This document shows, piece after piece, positions 16,937-27,100 of a DNA stretch of 64,000 nucleotides. This DNA comes from an uncultured Bacteriovorax sp. (GTDB lineage: Bacteria; Bdellovibrionota; Bacteriovoracia; Bacteriovoracales; Bacteriovoracaceae). The notes under the pieces are model-generated. The model did no database searches, was not told where the DNA came from, and saw only the letters and a list, made by a program, of their open reading frames with translations. Location of the stretch: NCBI GenBank assembly GCA_946481315.1, contig CAMLMH010000011.1:1-64000 (forward strand), in the 5' to 3' direction. The position numbers were made by a program, and so were the translations under genes. How positions within the stretch are numbered: position 1 is the stretch's first letter; each line of letters opens with the position of its first letter.

Positions 16937-17926
16937 ATGGTCATTAAATCAATAAAACAATTTAGTTCGATGCTGATAATCAGCTCTATGCTTTTTTCCT
17001 GCGGGAAAAGTCCGGAAGCAGAAATTAAATCAAATTTGATTTCAGCTGAAATTCACCTTAGTAAATACGAATGTCAGTCAGCAATCGATTTACTGGAAAA
17101 TATGGGCAGGAAAAATACCAATGCCCGTTATTTAAAACTGCTGGCCAGTGCTTATGCGTGTCGTTCCGGTTATTCCACGATTACTTTTTTTGGAAGTGAT
17201 GTTTCTTTAACAGCTACACCGGCACCTTTGGGAGGCATCAGTCGTTATTCAACTTCGACTCAAACCTTTACCAGTCCGCTTGTGGATGATTCAAAATTTG
17301 TGGATTTGCAGACTGCAATTGATATTTTGCTTTACGCGGGTGGGATCTCTTCGACTACCGAACCGACTGCTTTAGCTCGATCGACAAAGTTTTCTTCCAG
17401 TGAAGCAGCAGATATCAATGCCCAGCTTTTTTATATGACCATCTCGCAGTTAGGACGAATTTTTAAAGTTTATGCCGATGCAGACAGCGCTGGAGTCAAG
17501 GGCGGTGGAAGTGCTTCTAATGTTTGTTTCTCTGACTATCCTTCAATCAATGCTCAGGTAGAGCTCATTCTTACTAATCAGCAAGGCGCATGTAAGGTCA
17601 AAAACTCCCCGCATTCACAGCTCAATTCAGCACTCCTGTCAGAGGCTGAGCGTAGAACACGTATGTGCCAGGGAATTGTTCTGCTGAATAATGTTCTTGA
17701 ATTACTTCCTAATATACTTGCGTCTGCCGGTGGAGGAGACTTAGATGATCTCTCCAGCGTAACCAGCGACATTTCGACAGCAAAAACGGCCCTCGTTGTA
17801 GCTTATCCCGCAATCGCCACTACGGCGACCGTGTTATCTCAGGAAAACTGTGAAACCAGTGCAGACATAACTATGCAGACAATAGAATCTTATTACGCTG
17901 CTATAATTGAGGCATTGATCGAATGA
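16937..17926 (+). CDS. Hypothetical lipoprotein
   Basis: 329 residues. Lipoprotein signal ending in MLFSC (Cys about 22). The N-terminal part contains a helix pair resembling a TPR unit (EIHLSKYECQSAIDLLENMGRKNTNARYLKLLASAYACRSGY). Several Cys residues lie in the C-terminal half (VCFSDY, QGACKVK, RMCQGIV, ENCETS). It overlaps the next gene by four bases (ATGA), so the lipoprotein and the outer-membrane protein are translationally coupled and probably work together at the outer membrane. No family recognised. Confidence 0.75.
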   Translation: MVIKSIKQFSSMLIISSMLFSCGKSPEAEIKSNLISAEIHLSKYECQSAIDLLENMGRKNTNARYLKLLASAYACRSGYSTITFFGSDVSLTATPAPLGGISRYSTSTQTFTSPLVDDSKFVDLQTAIDILLYAGGISSTTEPTALARSTKFSSSEAADINAQLFYMTISQLGRIFKVYADADSAGVKGGGSASNVCFSDYPSINAQVELILTNQQGACKVKNSPHSQLNSALLSEAERRTRMCQGIVLLNNVLELLPNILASAGGGDLDDLSSVTSDISTAKTALVVAYPAIATTATVLSQENCETSADITMQTIESYYAAIIEALIE

Positions 17927-19065
17927 AAAGGCTCATCGGTTTATCCATTCTGCTTGCTTCAACTTCGATTTTGTCTCAGGAAGTTTTTCATCTTGGACGT
18001 TCGCCGCGTGCTTTATTGATGGGGGATGCTTACACCGCAATAGCTGACGATGAATACACTCTTTTCTATAATCCAGCCGCTTTAGGACGTAATAAAGGCG
18101 TCAGCCTGACCCCACTTGCTCCTAGTGTTGGAGGGACAAATGCTCTGGATGACATGGATCGCTTTAAAGATTTTCCGAAGAGTGATCCTACGGCCATTGC
18201 CAATCGTATTCTTAATTATCCAGTAACTATCCAGGCTTCGATTTTTCCCGGATTAAAGATGGGGCAGTTTGGAATGAGTTTATTTGCAACTTCAAAGACG
18301 AATATCGTTCTACGAAATGCTATTCATCCTTCACTGGATGTTGATTACCGTTATGACCGGGGATTCATCGCGGGATACGCTTACAACATCGGAAGCGGTG
18401 CTTTTGCTGCGAAAGTGAAGAAATCCAATAAAGAGAAGATTACATCCGGCCGCAGAATTTCTTTCGGGGCTGCGGTTAAACATATGAATCGGCAGGGGAT
18501 CAGCGATCAGTTCGATTTATTCGGTACAACTTTGCTTAATAAAATTAACTCCGGCTCAACGGATATAGAAGATCTGAAGGAAGCGCTTGGATATTCAACA
18601 GGAAAAGCCTGGGGTGTAGATGTAGGTGCAGAATATGCTGTATCTTCCGGTCGCTCTTTGCTGACTGCTGGTATTTCCATTCTGGATGTAGGGGATACCC
18701 AGTTTAAACGTACAGAGGGTACCGGTGATGTTCCGTTGCAGGAAATGACAATTAACTCTGGTGTAGCTTTTAAACAGGATTATGGTTTTTTTGATTATAC
18801 TCTTTCTATGGATATGCATCCTTTAAACGGGGATTCATCGCTGGGGAGAAAATTTCATTTTGGTAGTGAGCTTTCCTTACCATTGCTGACATTTCATGGT
18901 GGCTGGAGTGAAGGCTATCTTTCTTACGGAGCGACTGTAAAACTCTGGCCGTTCAAGGTGACAGGTGGCTTTTATGGCGTTGAAGTAGGTTCAAAGTTCA
19001 AAGAGCAGGAAGCAAAAAGATTCATCGTTTATTTAAGTCTTTTCGACTTTTCAATCGATCTATAA
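17923..19065 (+). CDS. PorV/TraF-like outer membrane protein
   Basis: 380 residues with a signal peptide (cleavage near SQE). The N-terminal signature GRSPRALLMGDAYTAIADDEYTLFYNPAAL is that of the FadL/PorV/UPF0164 group of outer-membrane barrels, in which 'NPA(G/A)L' is highly conserved. The rest alternates strands and turns through to a C-terminus in FDFSIDL. Proteins of this group act as lipid/hydrophobic channels or shuttle proteins for surface export; which one is not clear here. Coupled to the upstream lipoprotein gene. Confidence 0.75.
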   Translation: MKRLIGLSILLASTSILSQEVFHLGRSPRALLMGDAYTAIADDEYTLFYNPAALGRNKGVSLTPLAPSVGGTNALDDMDRFKDFPKSDPTAIANRILNYPVTIQASIFPGLKMGQFGMSLFATSKTNIVLRNAIHPSLDVDYRYDRGFIAGYAYNIGSGAFAAKVKKSNKEKITSGRRISFGAAVKHMNRQGISDQFDLFGTTLLNKINSGSTDIEDLKEALGYSTGKAWGVDVGAEYAVSSGRSLLTAGISILDVGDTQFKRTEGTGDVPLQEMTINSGVAFKQDYGFFDYTLSMDMHPLNGDSSLGRKFHFGSELSLPLLTFHGGWSEGYLSYGATVKLWPFKVTGGFYGVEVGSKFKEQEAKRFIVYLSLFDFSIDL

Positions 19066-19144
19066 ATCTCTATCATTTTTATCAAGAGACATAGAAGGGC
19101 CGACCGACTGTTTTGGTCTGGTTTTTCAGTACACGGAGGTATTG

Positions 19145-20455
19145 TTGAAAAAGACTTTTGTCCTGGACACTAACGTACTACTTTTCGACCCAAGCGCCTT
19201 TAGAAAATTTGGCAAAAACACAGTCTTTATTCCTCTGATTGTCATTGAAGAAATTGACCGCTTTAAAAAAGATCAAAATGAAAACGGACGAAATGCCCGT
19301 AACTTTTCACGATATATAGATGATCTTCGTTCATTGGGTTCACTCAATGAAGGAGTCGTCTTAGAGTCAGGTGGAACACTGATCATTTCGGTAGATCTGG
19401 ATGTCGACACTAAGAATTTACCTATCGATGTCAGTCTCAACGATAACCTGATTCTGTCTTCAGCTCTCAGCCTTAAGCAAAGAGGGGAAGACGTACTGCT
19501 GGTTACTAAAGATATCAACCTGCGACTGAAAGCAGACATTTTGGGAATACCAGCCGATGACTACGGCCAGGTCGATGTAACTTTAGAAGAGCTGTATTCT
19601 GGTCAAAGAATTTATGAAATTTCAGCTGAACGTTTAAAAGAATATGAAGCTAACCGTTTCCTGGCACTGGATGAAGAAGAGCAAATGGGCGTCTTCGCCA
19701 ATGAATATTTTATTCTGCAGGAGTTTCATAACCCAAGAAGAAGATTACTGGGACGATATCACCAGTCCAAAAAAGGTATTGTTCCTCTAATTTCCCTGCG
19801 TGAAGGTATCTGGGGAATTTATCCGAAGAATATTGAACAGCAGTTTGCGCTCGATGCCCTTTTAAATGATGAGATAGCACTTGTCTCTTTGGTTGGTAAG
19901 GCCGGAACAGGTAAGACACTACTGGCTATTGCCGCCGGACTGGAAAAGGCCATTGCTCAGGGAAAATATTCGCGACTGCTAGTATCTCGACCGATTCAGC
20001 CAATGGGACGCGATCTGGGATTTCTTCCAGGTGACGTCAATGAAAAACTTGCTCCATGGATGCAGCCGATTTTCGACAACATGGATTTCCTGTTTAACCA
20101 AAACCGTAAACAGGCCGGGACATCTTATGAAGAGCTGATCAATCAGGGGTTACTGCACATTGAACCATTGACTTACATCAGAGGTCGCTCAATTCCTGGC
20201 CAGTATTTGATTGTCGATGAAGCCCAAAACCTTTCTCCCCATGAAGTAAAAACAATTGTTACCCGCGCTGGTGAGGGCACAAAAATCGTTTTAACCGGTG
20301 ACTGTCAGCAGATTGATAGCCCGTACCTCGATGAAACCAATAATGGTCTGGCATACGTTGTAGAACGACTTAAAACAGAAGATATTATCGGACATACAAC
20401 TTTGAGAGTAGGAGAGCGTTCACCACTTTCTGAAGTTGCTTCGAAGTTGCTGTAA
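19145..20455 (+). CDS. PIN domain-PhoH ATPase fusion
   Basis: 436 residues from TTG at 19145, five bases after GGAGG (19135-19139). The N-terminal PIN nuclease domain (about 1-135) opens with KTFVLDTNVLLFDP and keeps acidic residues in EEIDRF and TKDINLR. The C-terminal PhoH ATPase (about 190-436) has Walker A GKAGTGKT (about 257-264), LVSRPIQPMG, Walker B YLIVDEAQNL and the VLTGDCQQID sensor. The family is often named PhoH2 or YlaK-like and links helicase-type ATPase activity to RNA cleavage. The PilZ gene starts six bases after the stop. Confidence 0.92.
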   Translation: MKKTFVLDTNVLLFDPSAFRKFGKNTVFIPLIVIEEIDRFKKDQNENGRNARNFSRYIDDLRSLGSLNEGVVLESGGTLIISVDLDVDTKNLPIDVSLNDNLILSSALSLKQRGEDVLLVTKDINLRLKADILGIPADDYGQVDVTLEELYSGQRIYEISAERLKEYEANRFLALDEEEQMGVFANEYFILQEFHNPRRRLLGRYHQSKKGIVPLISLREGIWGIYPKNIEQQFALDALLNDEIALVSLVGKAGTGKTLLAIAAGLEKAIAQGKYSRLLVSRPIQPMGRDLGFLPGDVNEKLAPWMQPIFDNMDFLFNQNRKQAGTSYEELINQGLLHIEPLTYIRGRSIPGQYLIVDEAQNLSPHEVKTIVTRAGEGTKIVLTGDCQQIDSPYLDETNNGLAYVVERLKTEDIIGHTTLRVGERSPLSEVASKLL

Positions 20456-20460
20456 AACTT

Positions 20461-21030
20461 ATGAGTGATCCGCGCTTACAAAGAAAATATCTCCGTGCTC
20501 CTCTTAAATCACAATGTTTGTACGTTGATGGGGAGCATGTCTTCAAAGCCAAGATTCTCAATGTTTCAGAAGGTGGAGTGCTGCTTTCGGAGCTTCCTCA
20601 TATTCCGGAAATTAATGCTCTTCCAATCGCTATTAATATTATTCACTTCCCCCGTTTTTCATCTTTGAGTTTCGACCAAATCAAACATCTAAATGTCGAT
20701 GAATTCGAGCGCACAATCATTAAAACCAAAATGCGACTGGTTCGCTCTTTCGAAAATCAATCGAATGTAGATAAAGTTTTTGTGAATTTTGTTGGATGTG
20801 AATTCTATAATCCTCCACCAGAATTCAAAAAAGTTATTTTTGATTACGTTGAAAATTTCGCTAAAAATACTGTCTATCTCCTGTCGCTCTTTGAATCCCT
20901 TGGCAATCGTACTGAACAACTGGAAACGCTGCGCACTGTTGCTCACCTTTTAGGTTATGATCGCCGAATGAAAATTCCCCTTCTACGAGCGAAAGTCCTC
21001 CACGATTACCAATCGCTGGAGAGTTTGTAG
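20461..21030 (+). CDS. PilZ domain protein (putative c-di-GMP receptor)
   Basis: 189 residues. The PilZ c-di-GMP binding signature is present: RKYLR (RxxxR, residues about 8-12) and NVSEGGVLL ((D/N)xSxxG, about 37-42). About 100 further residues (from residue 90) have no recognised domain. It probably senses c-di-GMP and relays it to a motility or cell-cycle target. It follows the PIN-PhoH gene closely and precedes the response regulator/giant kinase pair by about 110 bases. Confidence 0.85.
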   Translation: MSDPRLQRKYLRAPLKSQCLYVDGEHVFKAKILNVSEGGVLLSELPHIPEINALPIAINIIHFPRFSSLSFDQIKHLNVDEFERTIIKTKMRLVRSFENQSNVDKVFVNFVGCEFYNPPPEFKKVIFDYVENFAKNTVYLLSLFESLGNRTEQLETLRTVAHLLGYDRRMKIPLLRAKVLHDYQSLESL

Positions 21031-21144
21031 AAGATATATGCCATTCTGAATTGCAAACTAAAGTTAAGGTCAATTTTCCAAGGTGTAGATGCTCCAATTG
21101 TTGAAGTTGTCATTCGAGCTGGATATTCTACAGTCGAGGTGATT

Positions 21145-21519
21145 ATGAGTTCCGGACCCGTCTTAATAGTTGAAGATAATATTGATATTTTGGAAGCTAT
21201 GCAAATGGCCATTGAAATGGAAGAGGTACAAGTTCTGACTGCGACAAATGGTCAGGAAGCACTTGCGCTATTAGAACAGGGCCAAAAACCTTCACTTATA
21301 TTACTGGATCTCATGATGCCCATAATGGATGGCTGGACTTTCGCTGAAGTAGTTTCACAAAGTGAAGATTTCTCCCAAATCCCTATTGTCATAGTGAGCG
21401 CCTTTTCCGACCAAAAACAATTTCCTCCTAATGCTGTGCTTGCGCTCAGTAAGCCTGTGAATTTTGGGTTACTTATAAGCACCGTAAAAAAGTACAGCAA
21501 CAATGACATTACAGCCTGA
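21145..21519 (+). CDS. Single-domain response regulator
   Basis: 124 residues from the ATG at 21145, with GAGG (21136-21139) five bases upstream; a GTG at 21139 is less likely because it overlaps the SD. It is a lone receiver domain: acidic pair in VEDN, phospho-acceptor Asp-55 in LILLDLMMP, Ser/Thr in VIVSAFS, and Lys in ALSKPVNF. There is no output domain, so it acts like CheY or Spo0F. It overlaps the giant histidine kinase gene by 17 bases, which makes that kinase its likely phosphodonor. Confidence 0.92.
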   Translation: MSSGPVLIVEDNIDILEAMQMAIEMEEVQVLTATNGQEALALLEQGQKPSLILLDLMMPIMDGWTFAEVVSQSEDFSQIPIVIVSAFSDQKQFPPNAVLALSKPVNFGLLISTVKKYSNNDITA

Positions 21520-24500
21520 ATACACAATATTAAAAACGATAAGTCACAATCACAAAACCTCGTTTGTAAAAGTCATTCGTAATATCGATCAAAAGCTTCT
21601 CATTCTTAAAATTCCGGAAAATAGCAATGATCTGGCTGTAAAAAATGAATTTATTCATGAATTGGATATTCAGAATAATTTAAAAACAGAATCGGTATTG
21701 AAATGTCTGGCAATGGATTTTTTCCAAAACCAGCAGGTACTGGTTTTTGAAGATACAGATGCTGTCTTTCTCAATGAGTTTATCGCAGAAAAAGATTTTT
21801 TACCGATTGAGGTTTTTCTTAATTGGGCTGTTGAAATAACCGAAGCTCTGACAGAAATTCATCAATTAAAAATCATTCACAAAAATATTCGTCCTGAAAA
21901 TATCCTTATCAATCTTAAAAGTGGTAAAGTTCAATTCACTGGTTTTGGGCAAGCGAGTTTACTTATTCACGAAATACCAGATCCGGGAAACATCAGATTA
22001 ACTGAAGGGGCCCTCCCTTATATTTCCCCGGAGCAAACAGGTCTCTTGAAGCTGGCCATTGATAACAGAAGTGATCTTTACTCCTTAGGTGTTACTTTTT
22101 TCCAGATGCTTACCAAGAAATTTCCTTTTGAAGCTCACGACCCGTTGGAATGGATTCATTGCCACATAGCCCGGCATCAGACTAGACCAGAATTTTATAA
22201 TCCGAATGTTCCGCAAATGATATCGGAAATAATTTCTAAACTGATGTCAAAAGGCAGCGATGATCGTTATCAAAGTGCAGCGGGAGTTTATTATGACCTC
22301 AATCAGTGCCTGGAGAGCTGGAGAAATCTAAGGAAAATTCCTCTTTTTGAGACAGGCAGAAAAGATATTAGCAGCAAGCTGATTATTCCTTCCAGACTCT
22401 ATGGAAGAGATAGAGAAAAAATACAACTGATTAATTCCTACCTTGATTTTAAAAGTGTTGGAAAAAATCAGCTTTGCTTCATCTCCGGATACTCCGGGAT
22501 TGGAAAATCGTCACTAGTAAGAGAAATCTATACTCCTGTCATTCATTCTGGCGGACAGGTTATCACTGGAAAATTTGACCAAATAAAAACTAATATTCCT
22601 TTTGCAACAATTATCCAGGCCTTTCAAGAACTCATCAGTACAATTCTCATCGATACTGAAGAAAGTATTAATGATTGGAAAACTAAACTTTCCATTGCAT
22701 TGGGCAACCAGGGGCAATTGATTATTGATGTCATTCCGCAAGTCAGATTATTAATCGGCACACAACCCCCAGTACAGGAATTTCCTCCGCAGGAAGCACA
22801 CAATCGCTTTCGTAAGGTGTTCAATAATTTTATTTCCGTTTTCGCTTCTCCTGATCATCCACTCGTATTATTCCTTGATGACTTACAGTGGGCTGATTCC
22901 AGTAGTATTGAATTTATAAGAGATCTCTTGTTCAATAACGAATCATCTAATCTTTTCCTCATTGGTGCATACAGAGATAATGAAGTAAAGGAAACGCATC
23001 CCGTTTTTCTTCTTAAAAAAGAGATGCAAAGCAAAGGGATCCGGGTCTGTGAAATAAAACTTGAAGAACTTGCAATTGGTAATATTGCGGATCTAATTAT
23101 TGATATCTTTCATTGCGATAGTCTGGATGCTGTAAAACTTGCCGGTTTAGTTTTCGATAAAACAGCGGGTAATCCATATTTCATTATTCAATTTTTGACA
23201 TCTTTATATGAAGACGACCTGATTAAATACAATAAAGAAGAAGAGAAATGGTGCTGGGATATTGCTCAGATTGCCCAACAAGGGATCACCGAAAATGTAA
23301 TTGATTTAATCATTAAAAAAATTAAACGATTATCAGGAAATACTCAGCATTACCTGCAGCAACTATCATGCATTGGCGAGAGTGCAGATATTGATTTACT
23401 TACAATTGTGTTTGATCAAAATGAAGCAGAATTGAAGGAAAATTTCAAAGAGGCATTAAATAACAACATGATAGTTTATTCGGGAGAAAAATATAAATTC
23501 CCGCATGACCGTGTTCAGGAAGCTGCATATTCCTTACTTTCATCATCTGATCAGCAATTAATGCATTTGAAAATTGGACGTCTTTTAAATGGAAAGATGA
23601 AATTAGAAGAACGTCAGTTTAAAATTTTTGATATTGCAGATCAGTTCAACAAGGCCATAAATCTTTTGACTCCCGAAGAATTGAACTATGTCATGGAGTT
23701 AAACCGAATAGCATCGATTAAGGCAAGAAAATCGACCGCTTTTAGAACAGCAGTTCTTTATGCAGAATTTGGTTTAAAATGTTTTCAGCGGTTGAATCTG
23801 CCCGATAGTTCAGTTGATGAGTATGGAATCATTTTCGAATTGCATTACCTGAAAATTCAAAATGAAGTAGCATTAGGTAATTTTAAATCTGCCCAAATTA
23901 ATTTAACACCACTTCTACAAAAGGTAGAAACTAGAAAACATAAAGTCTTATTACAACAATTACAAGTTGAGATATATACAGCAGAAAGCAAATCGGAAAA
24001 TGCCCTCCAGGTAGCACTGGAAGGAATGGCACTATACGATTTGAAAATCCCCCTTCATCCTGAATCTTCGGAAGTTGAAAAGAGAGTTGGTCAGGTTGAG
24101 CATGAAATGCAGCAGATTGGATTTGAAAAGATAACCAAATTACCAATGACTAAAGACGAGGAGTTTGAAGTTATTATGGGGATGATGGCGCTCGTTCTGC
24201 CTAATGCTTATTTCACCGACAATAATCTTCACAGAATGGTCAGTGCGCAAATGATTAGTTTGACACTGAAAAATGGCGTCTGTGCTCATTCGGCCATGGC
24301 CTTTGCGGCATTCGGATTTGACTGCTGCGGGCTTTCCCGATACCGGGAAGCTAAAAAATATGGTGAAATGGGATACGCCATTATGACTAACAACAATTTT
24401 GAATCTGTTAAATCCAAAGTTTGTAATCTCATCGGAGCATGTACTTCGCCCTGGAATGACAGTTATAGTGTGGCGATAGAATTTCTAAGACAAGGAACCA

Positions 24501-27055
24501 GAGCGGAAAGCGGAGATGCTATTTTTGCCAGTTTATGCCAGCTTTACGTTTTACTGCATAGTTTTTCTGCCGGAGAAAATCTGGATAAAGTTTTTGCTCT
24601 GTCGGAAGAGACAGTTGTTTTTGTCAAAGCTCAGGGATTTACTCCAATAAATGTGGGACCAATTTTTGTTCAGCGGCTCATATTATTGTTAAAGGGAAAA
24701 ACGGATAGTTATTCAAGCTTTTCAGGTAAAAATTTTGATGAAGAAAAATATCTGATCACTATAAAGGAAACCTCGCTTCCTTTGATGATGACCTGGTATC
24801 ACAACTTCAAACTTCAAGCTGCAGTTTTGTTTAATGATACGGAGAAAGCTATTAATGAGCTTGAGCATACTGAATCCTTGCTTTTTCTATTAAAAGGTCA
24901 GCAAGTTGAAGCCGACTTCGCTTTCTTTGGCGCATTGGCTATTACGGCAGCCTGGAACAATGAAATTCCAGAGGAATGGGAAAAGCGCCTTTATAAATTC
25001 TCCCAATCTTTTCAATTGTGGACAGAAATAAATCCTGCCAATTATAGTGGCCGGCATTTTCTCATTCAAGCCGAGATTGCCCGGCTTAATAAAAATTACT
25101 GGGAAGCCACTGCCTTATTCCAGCAGTCAATAAAAGCTTCCAGGTCTTATGGATTTCTGCATGTCGAAGCTCTTGCATGTGAAAGAGCTGCAGATTTTTT
25201 TCTGCAGCAGGGATTTGAGAGTCTGGCAGATAATTATTTCCGCGAAGCTTATTCAGCGTACAAATCCTGGGGAGCAAAAGCGAAGCTGGAGCAGCTGGAA
25301 AAAGTTTATCCCAAGTTGATGTCTAAAAAACTTTCAGTAAGCTCAGTTGAAAGCGTACAGCCGATAGATTTTGATTTTTATTCAGCAGTAAAAGCTTCCC
25401 TGGCCATTTCTGAAGTTATTGAGCTGGATAAGTTAATAACCGAACTTCTGCATATCGCCCTTGAGCAAAGTGGTGCAGAAAAAGCAACTCTTCTCTTATG
25501 TCGGGACAATAGTTTATTCATTGAAGCTCAGGCTCATGTGGTTGAAAATGATATAGTCTCTGAGATTAAGGACTCAGCTGCATTTGAAGATGTGGATTTC
25601 TTGCCATTATCCATAGTGCGTTTTGTTCTAAGAGCAAAAGAAAAAGTTATTTATAATGAATCAGCAGACAATCATAAAATTTTCTCGTCTGATATTTATA
25701 TAAAAAAACATAAACCCAAATCGGTTCTTTGTTTGCCTATACTTCGCAGCAATGAGCTCGAAGGAGTTCTTTATCTAGAAAATAGTCTCCTCAGCGGTGT
25801 CTTTTCAGCTGAGCGGATGATGGTTCTCGAACTGATCGCTTCGCAATCTGCCATTTCATTGCAAAATGCCCAACTTTTTAAGAGCCTAAAAGAAGAAATT
25901 GTTCAACGAAAAAATGTAGAGGCAGCATTGAGGGCCAGTAAAGAACAATTACAATCAATCATCGATAGTACTCCGTCTCTCGTTTATATAAAACAACCTG
26001 ACGGTAAATTTATTCTGGTCAATAAAAAGTTTGAAGAACTGCTAGGGAAGGACCGTCTACAGATAATAGATAAAACTGATTTTGATTTCTTTCCTTATGA
26101 AGAAGCGGAGCGATTCCGTAAAAACGATTTAATTGTCTTTCAAAAAAAGATAGCTATTGAAAAAGAAGAAGTGACTACTATTGAGAACGAATTGAGGTAT
26201 TATCTTTCAATCAAATTTCCTCTTTTTTCTGATAACGGCGACATTACTTCTGTTTGTGGTATCTCAACTGATATTACAGACCGAAAGAGAATTGAAATAG
26301 AAAAAGAAGAAATCATTCTTCAAAAACAAATGGCACTAATTGAAGCTGAAAAATCTATCGCTGCGAGAGATAACTTTATTGCAATAGCTTCGCACGAATT
26401 AAGAACACCAATAACTCCGCTAAGAATCTATATTGATATCCTAAAAGAAAAACTAAAAGACTTGCCGTTGGATTCATCTTCTCATTTAAATACTGTTGTT
26501 CAGGCAATTCAAAGATCGGATCAGTCTTTGAGCAGATTGACCCGTTTAACCGAGGACTTACTTAATGTTTCTCGAATACAAAGCGGGCAATATATGCTGG
26601 AAAAAAGTAAGTTCGATATACTCCAGCTAGCGCAATCCATAGCAGAGAGATTTTTAAATGAAAGAAAAATGGAATCCTCTAAGATCAAAGTAATGTCGGA
26701 ACATGAGAAAATAATTGGTTTTTGGGATTATTCCAAAATCGAACAGGTTTTCGAAAATTTAGTTTCGAATGCATTGAAATACGGATTGGGACAAAATATC
26801 GAAATTCATTTTGAAAAAACCACTAGCATTGTCCGGTTCACGGTCAGAGATTATGGAATCGGTATCAAAAGTGAAGAGCATGATTCAATCTTCGAACGTT
26901 TTGGCCGGGCTTCATCCATTCGTAATTTTGAAGGTCTGGGGTTAGGTCTATATATCGTTAAAGAAATTATTCAGGCACATGAAGGCTCTATAAGAGTTGA
27001 AAGCCAATTAAATCAAGGGTCAAGTTTTATTGTCGAACTTCCTCTGAGATCGTAA
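21503..27055 (+). CDS. Giant hybrid: Ser/Thr pseudokinase - AAA ATPase - GAF - PAS - histidine kinase
   Basis: 1850 residues, cytoplasmic. Domains in order: a protein-kinase fold (about 8-270); an AAA/STAND ATPase with Walker A GYSGIGKSS (about 328) and Walker B LVLFLDDLQWAD (about 455); a long helical TPR-like region (about 700-1280); GAF (about 1290-1460); PAS (about 1480-1595); HisKA with H-box ASHELRTP (His about 1628); and HATPase (N-box ENLVSNALKYG about 1750, G1 DYGIGI, G2 GLGLGL). This matches the trifunctional kinase family of cyanobacteria and Leptospira. The first domain reads HKNIRPEN instead of HxD and GFG instead of DFG, so it lacks both catalytic Asp residues, while SPEQ is kept. 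The histidine kinase motifs look intact. Confidence 0.93.
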   Translation: MTLQPEYTILKTISHNHKTSFVKVIRNIDQKLLILKIPENSNDLAVKNEFIHELDIQNNLKTESVLKCLAMDFFQNQQVLVFEDTDAVFLNEFIAEKDFLPIEVFLNWAVEITEALTEIHQLKIIHKNIRPENILINLKSGKVQFTGFGQASLLIHEIPDPGNIRLTEGALPYISPEQTGLLKLAIDNRSDLYSLGVTFFQMLTKKFPFEAHDPLEWIHCHIARHQTRPEFYNPNVPQMISEIISKLMSKGSDDRYQSAAGVYYDLNQCLESWRNLRKIPLFETGRKDISSKLIIPSRLYGRDREKIQLINSYLDFKSVGKNQLCFISGYSGIGKSSLVREIYTPVIHSGGQVITGKFDQIKTNIPFATIIQAFQELISTILIDTEESINDWKTKLSIALGNQGQLIIDVIPQVRLLIGTQPPVQEFPPQEAHNRFRKVFNNFISVFASPDHPLVLFLDDLQWADSSSIEFIRDLLFNNESSNLFLIGAYRDNEVKETHPVFLLKKEMQSKGIRVCEIKLEELAIGNIADLIIDIFHCDSLDAVKLAGLVFDKTAGNPYFIIQFLTSLYEDDLIKYNKEEEKWCWDIAQIAQQGITENVIDLIIKKIKRLSGNTQHYLQQLSCIGESADIDLLTIVFDQNEAELKENFKEALNNNMIVYSGEKYKFPHDRVQEAAYSLLSSSDQQLMHLKIGRLLNGKMKLEERQFKIFDIADQFNKAINLLTPEELNYVMELNRIASIKARKSTAFRTAVLYAEFGLKCFQRLNLPDSSVDEYGIIFELHYLKIQNEVALGNFKSAQINLTPLLQKVETRKHKVLLQQLQVEIYTAESKSENALQVALEGMALYDLKIPLHPESSEVEKRVGQVEHEMQQIGFEKITKLPMTKDEEFEVIMGMMALVLPNAYFTDNNLHRMVSAQMISLTLKNGVCAHSAMAFAAFGFDCCGLSRYREAKKYGEMGYAIMTNNNFESVKSKVCNLIGACTSPWNDSYSVAIEFLRQGTRAESGDAIFASLCQLYVLLHSFSAGENLDKVFALSEETVVFVKAQGFTPINVGPIFVQRLILLLKGKTDSYSSFSGKNFDEEKYLITIKETSLPLMMTWYHNFKLQAAVLFNDTEKAINELEHTESLLFLLKGQQVEADFAFFGALAITAAWNNEIPEEWEKRLYKFSQSFQLWTEINPANYSGRHFLIQAEIARLNKNYWEATALFQQSIKASRSYGFLHVEALACERAADFFLQQGFESLADNYFREAYSAYKSWGAKAKLEQLEKVYPKLMSKKLSVSSVESVQPIDFDFYSAVKASLAISEVIELDKLITELLHIALEQSGAEKATLLLCRDNSLFIEAQAHVVENDIVSEIKDSAAFEDVDFLPLSIVRFVLRAKEKVIYNESADNHKIFSSDIYIKKHKPKSVLCLPILRSNELEGVLYLENSLLSGVFSAERMMVLELIASQSAISLQNAQLFKSLKEEIVQRKNVEAALRASKEQLQSIIDSTPSLVYIKQPDGKFILVNKKFEELLGKDRLQIIDKTDFDFFPYEEAERFRKNDLIVFQKKIAIEKEEVTTIENELRYYLSIKFPLFSDNGDITSVCGISTDITDRKRIEIEKEEIILQKQMALIEAEKSIAARDNFIAIASHELRTPITPLRIYIDILKEKLKDLPLDSSSHLNTVVQAIQRSDQSLSRLTRLTEDLLNVSRIQSGQYMLEKSKFDILQLAQSIAERFLNERKMESSKIKVMSEHEKIIGFWDYSKIEQVFENLVSNALKYGLGQNIEIHFEKTTSIVRFTVRDYGIGIKSEEHDSIFERFGRASSIRNFEGLGLGLYIVKEIIQAHEGSIRVESQLNQGSSFIVELPLRS

Positions 27056-27064
27056 AAACAAAAA

Positions 27065-27100
27065 CAAGCGGCGGTTAGCCACTTGCTTTGTTCTTTTATT
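27065..27100 (+). terminator. Probable terminator after the giant kinase
   Basis: CAAG-c-GGC and GCC-a-CTTG (27065-27085) form a stem with one mismatch, followed by the T-rich CTTTGTTCTTTT. It lies between convergent genes. Confidence 0.5.

Noticed and set aside
21101..21129. TTGAAG-N17-TATTCT promoter-like match before the response regulator
   Set aside because: The predicted start site would fall on the SD, leaving no usable leader; probably chance.
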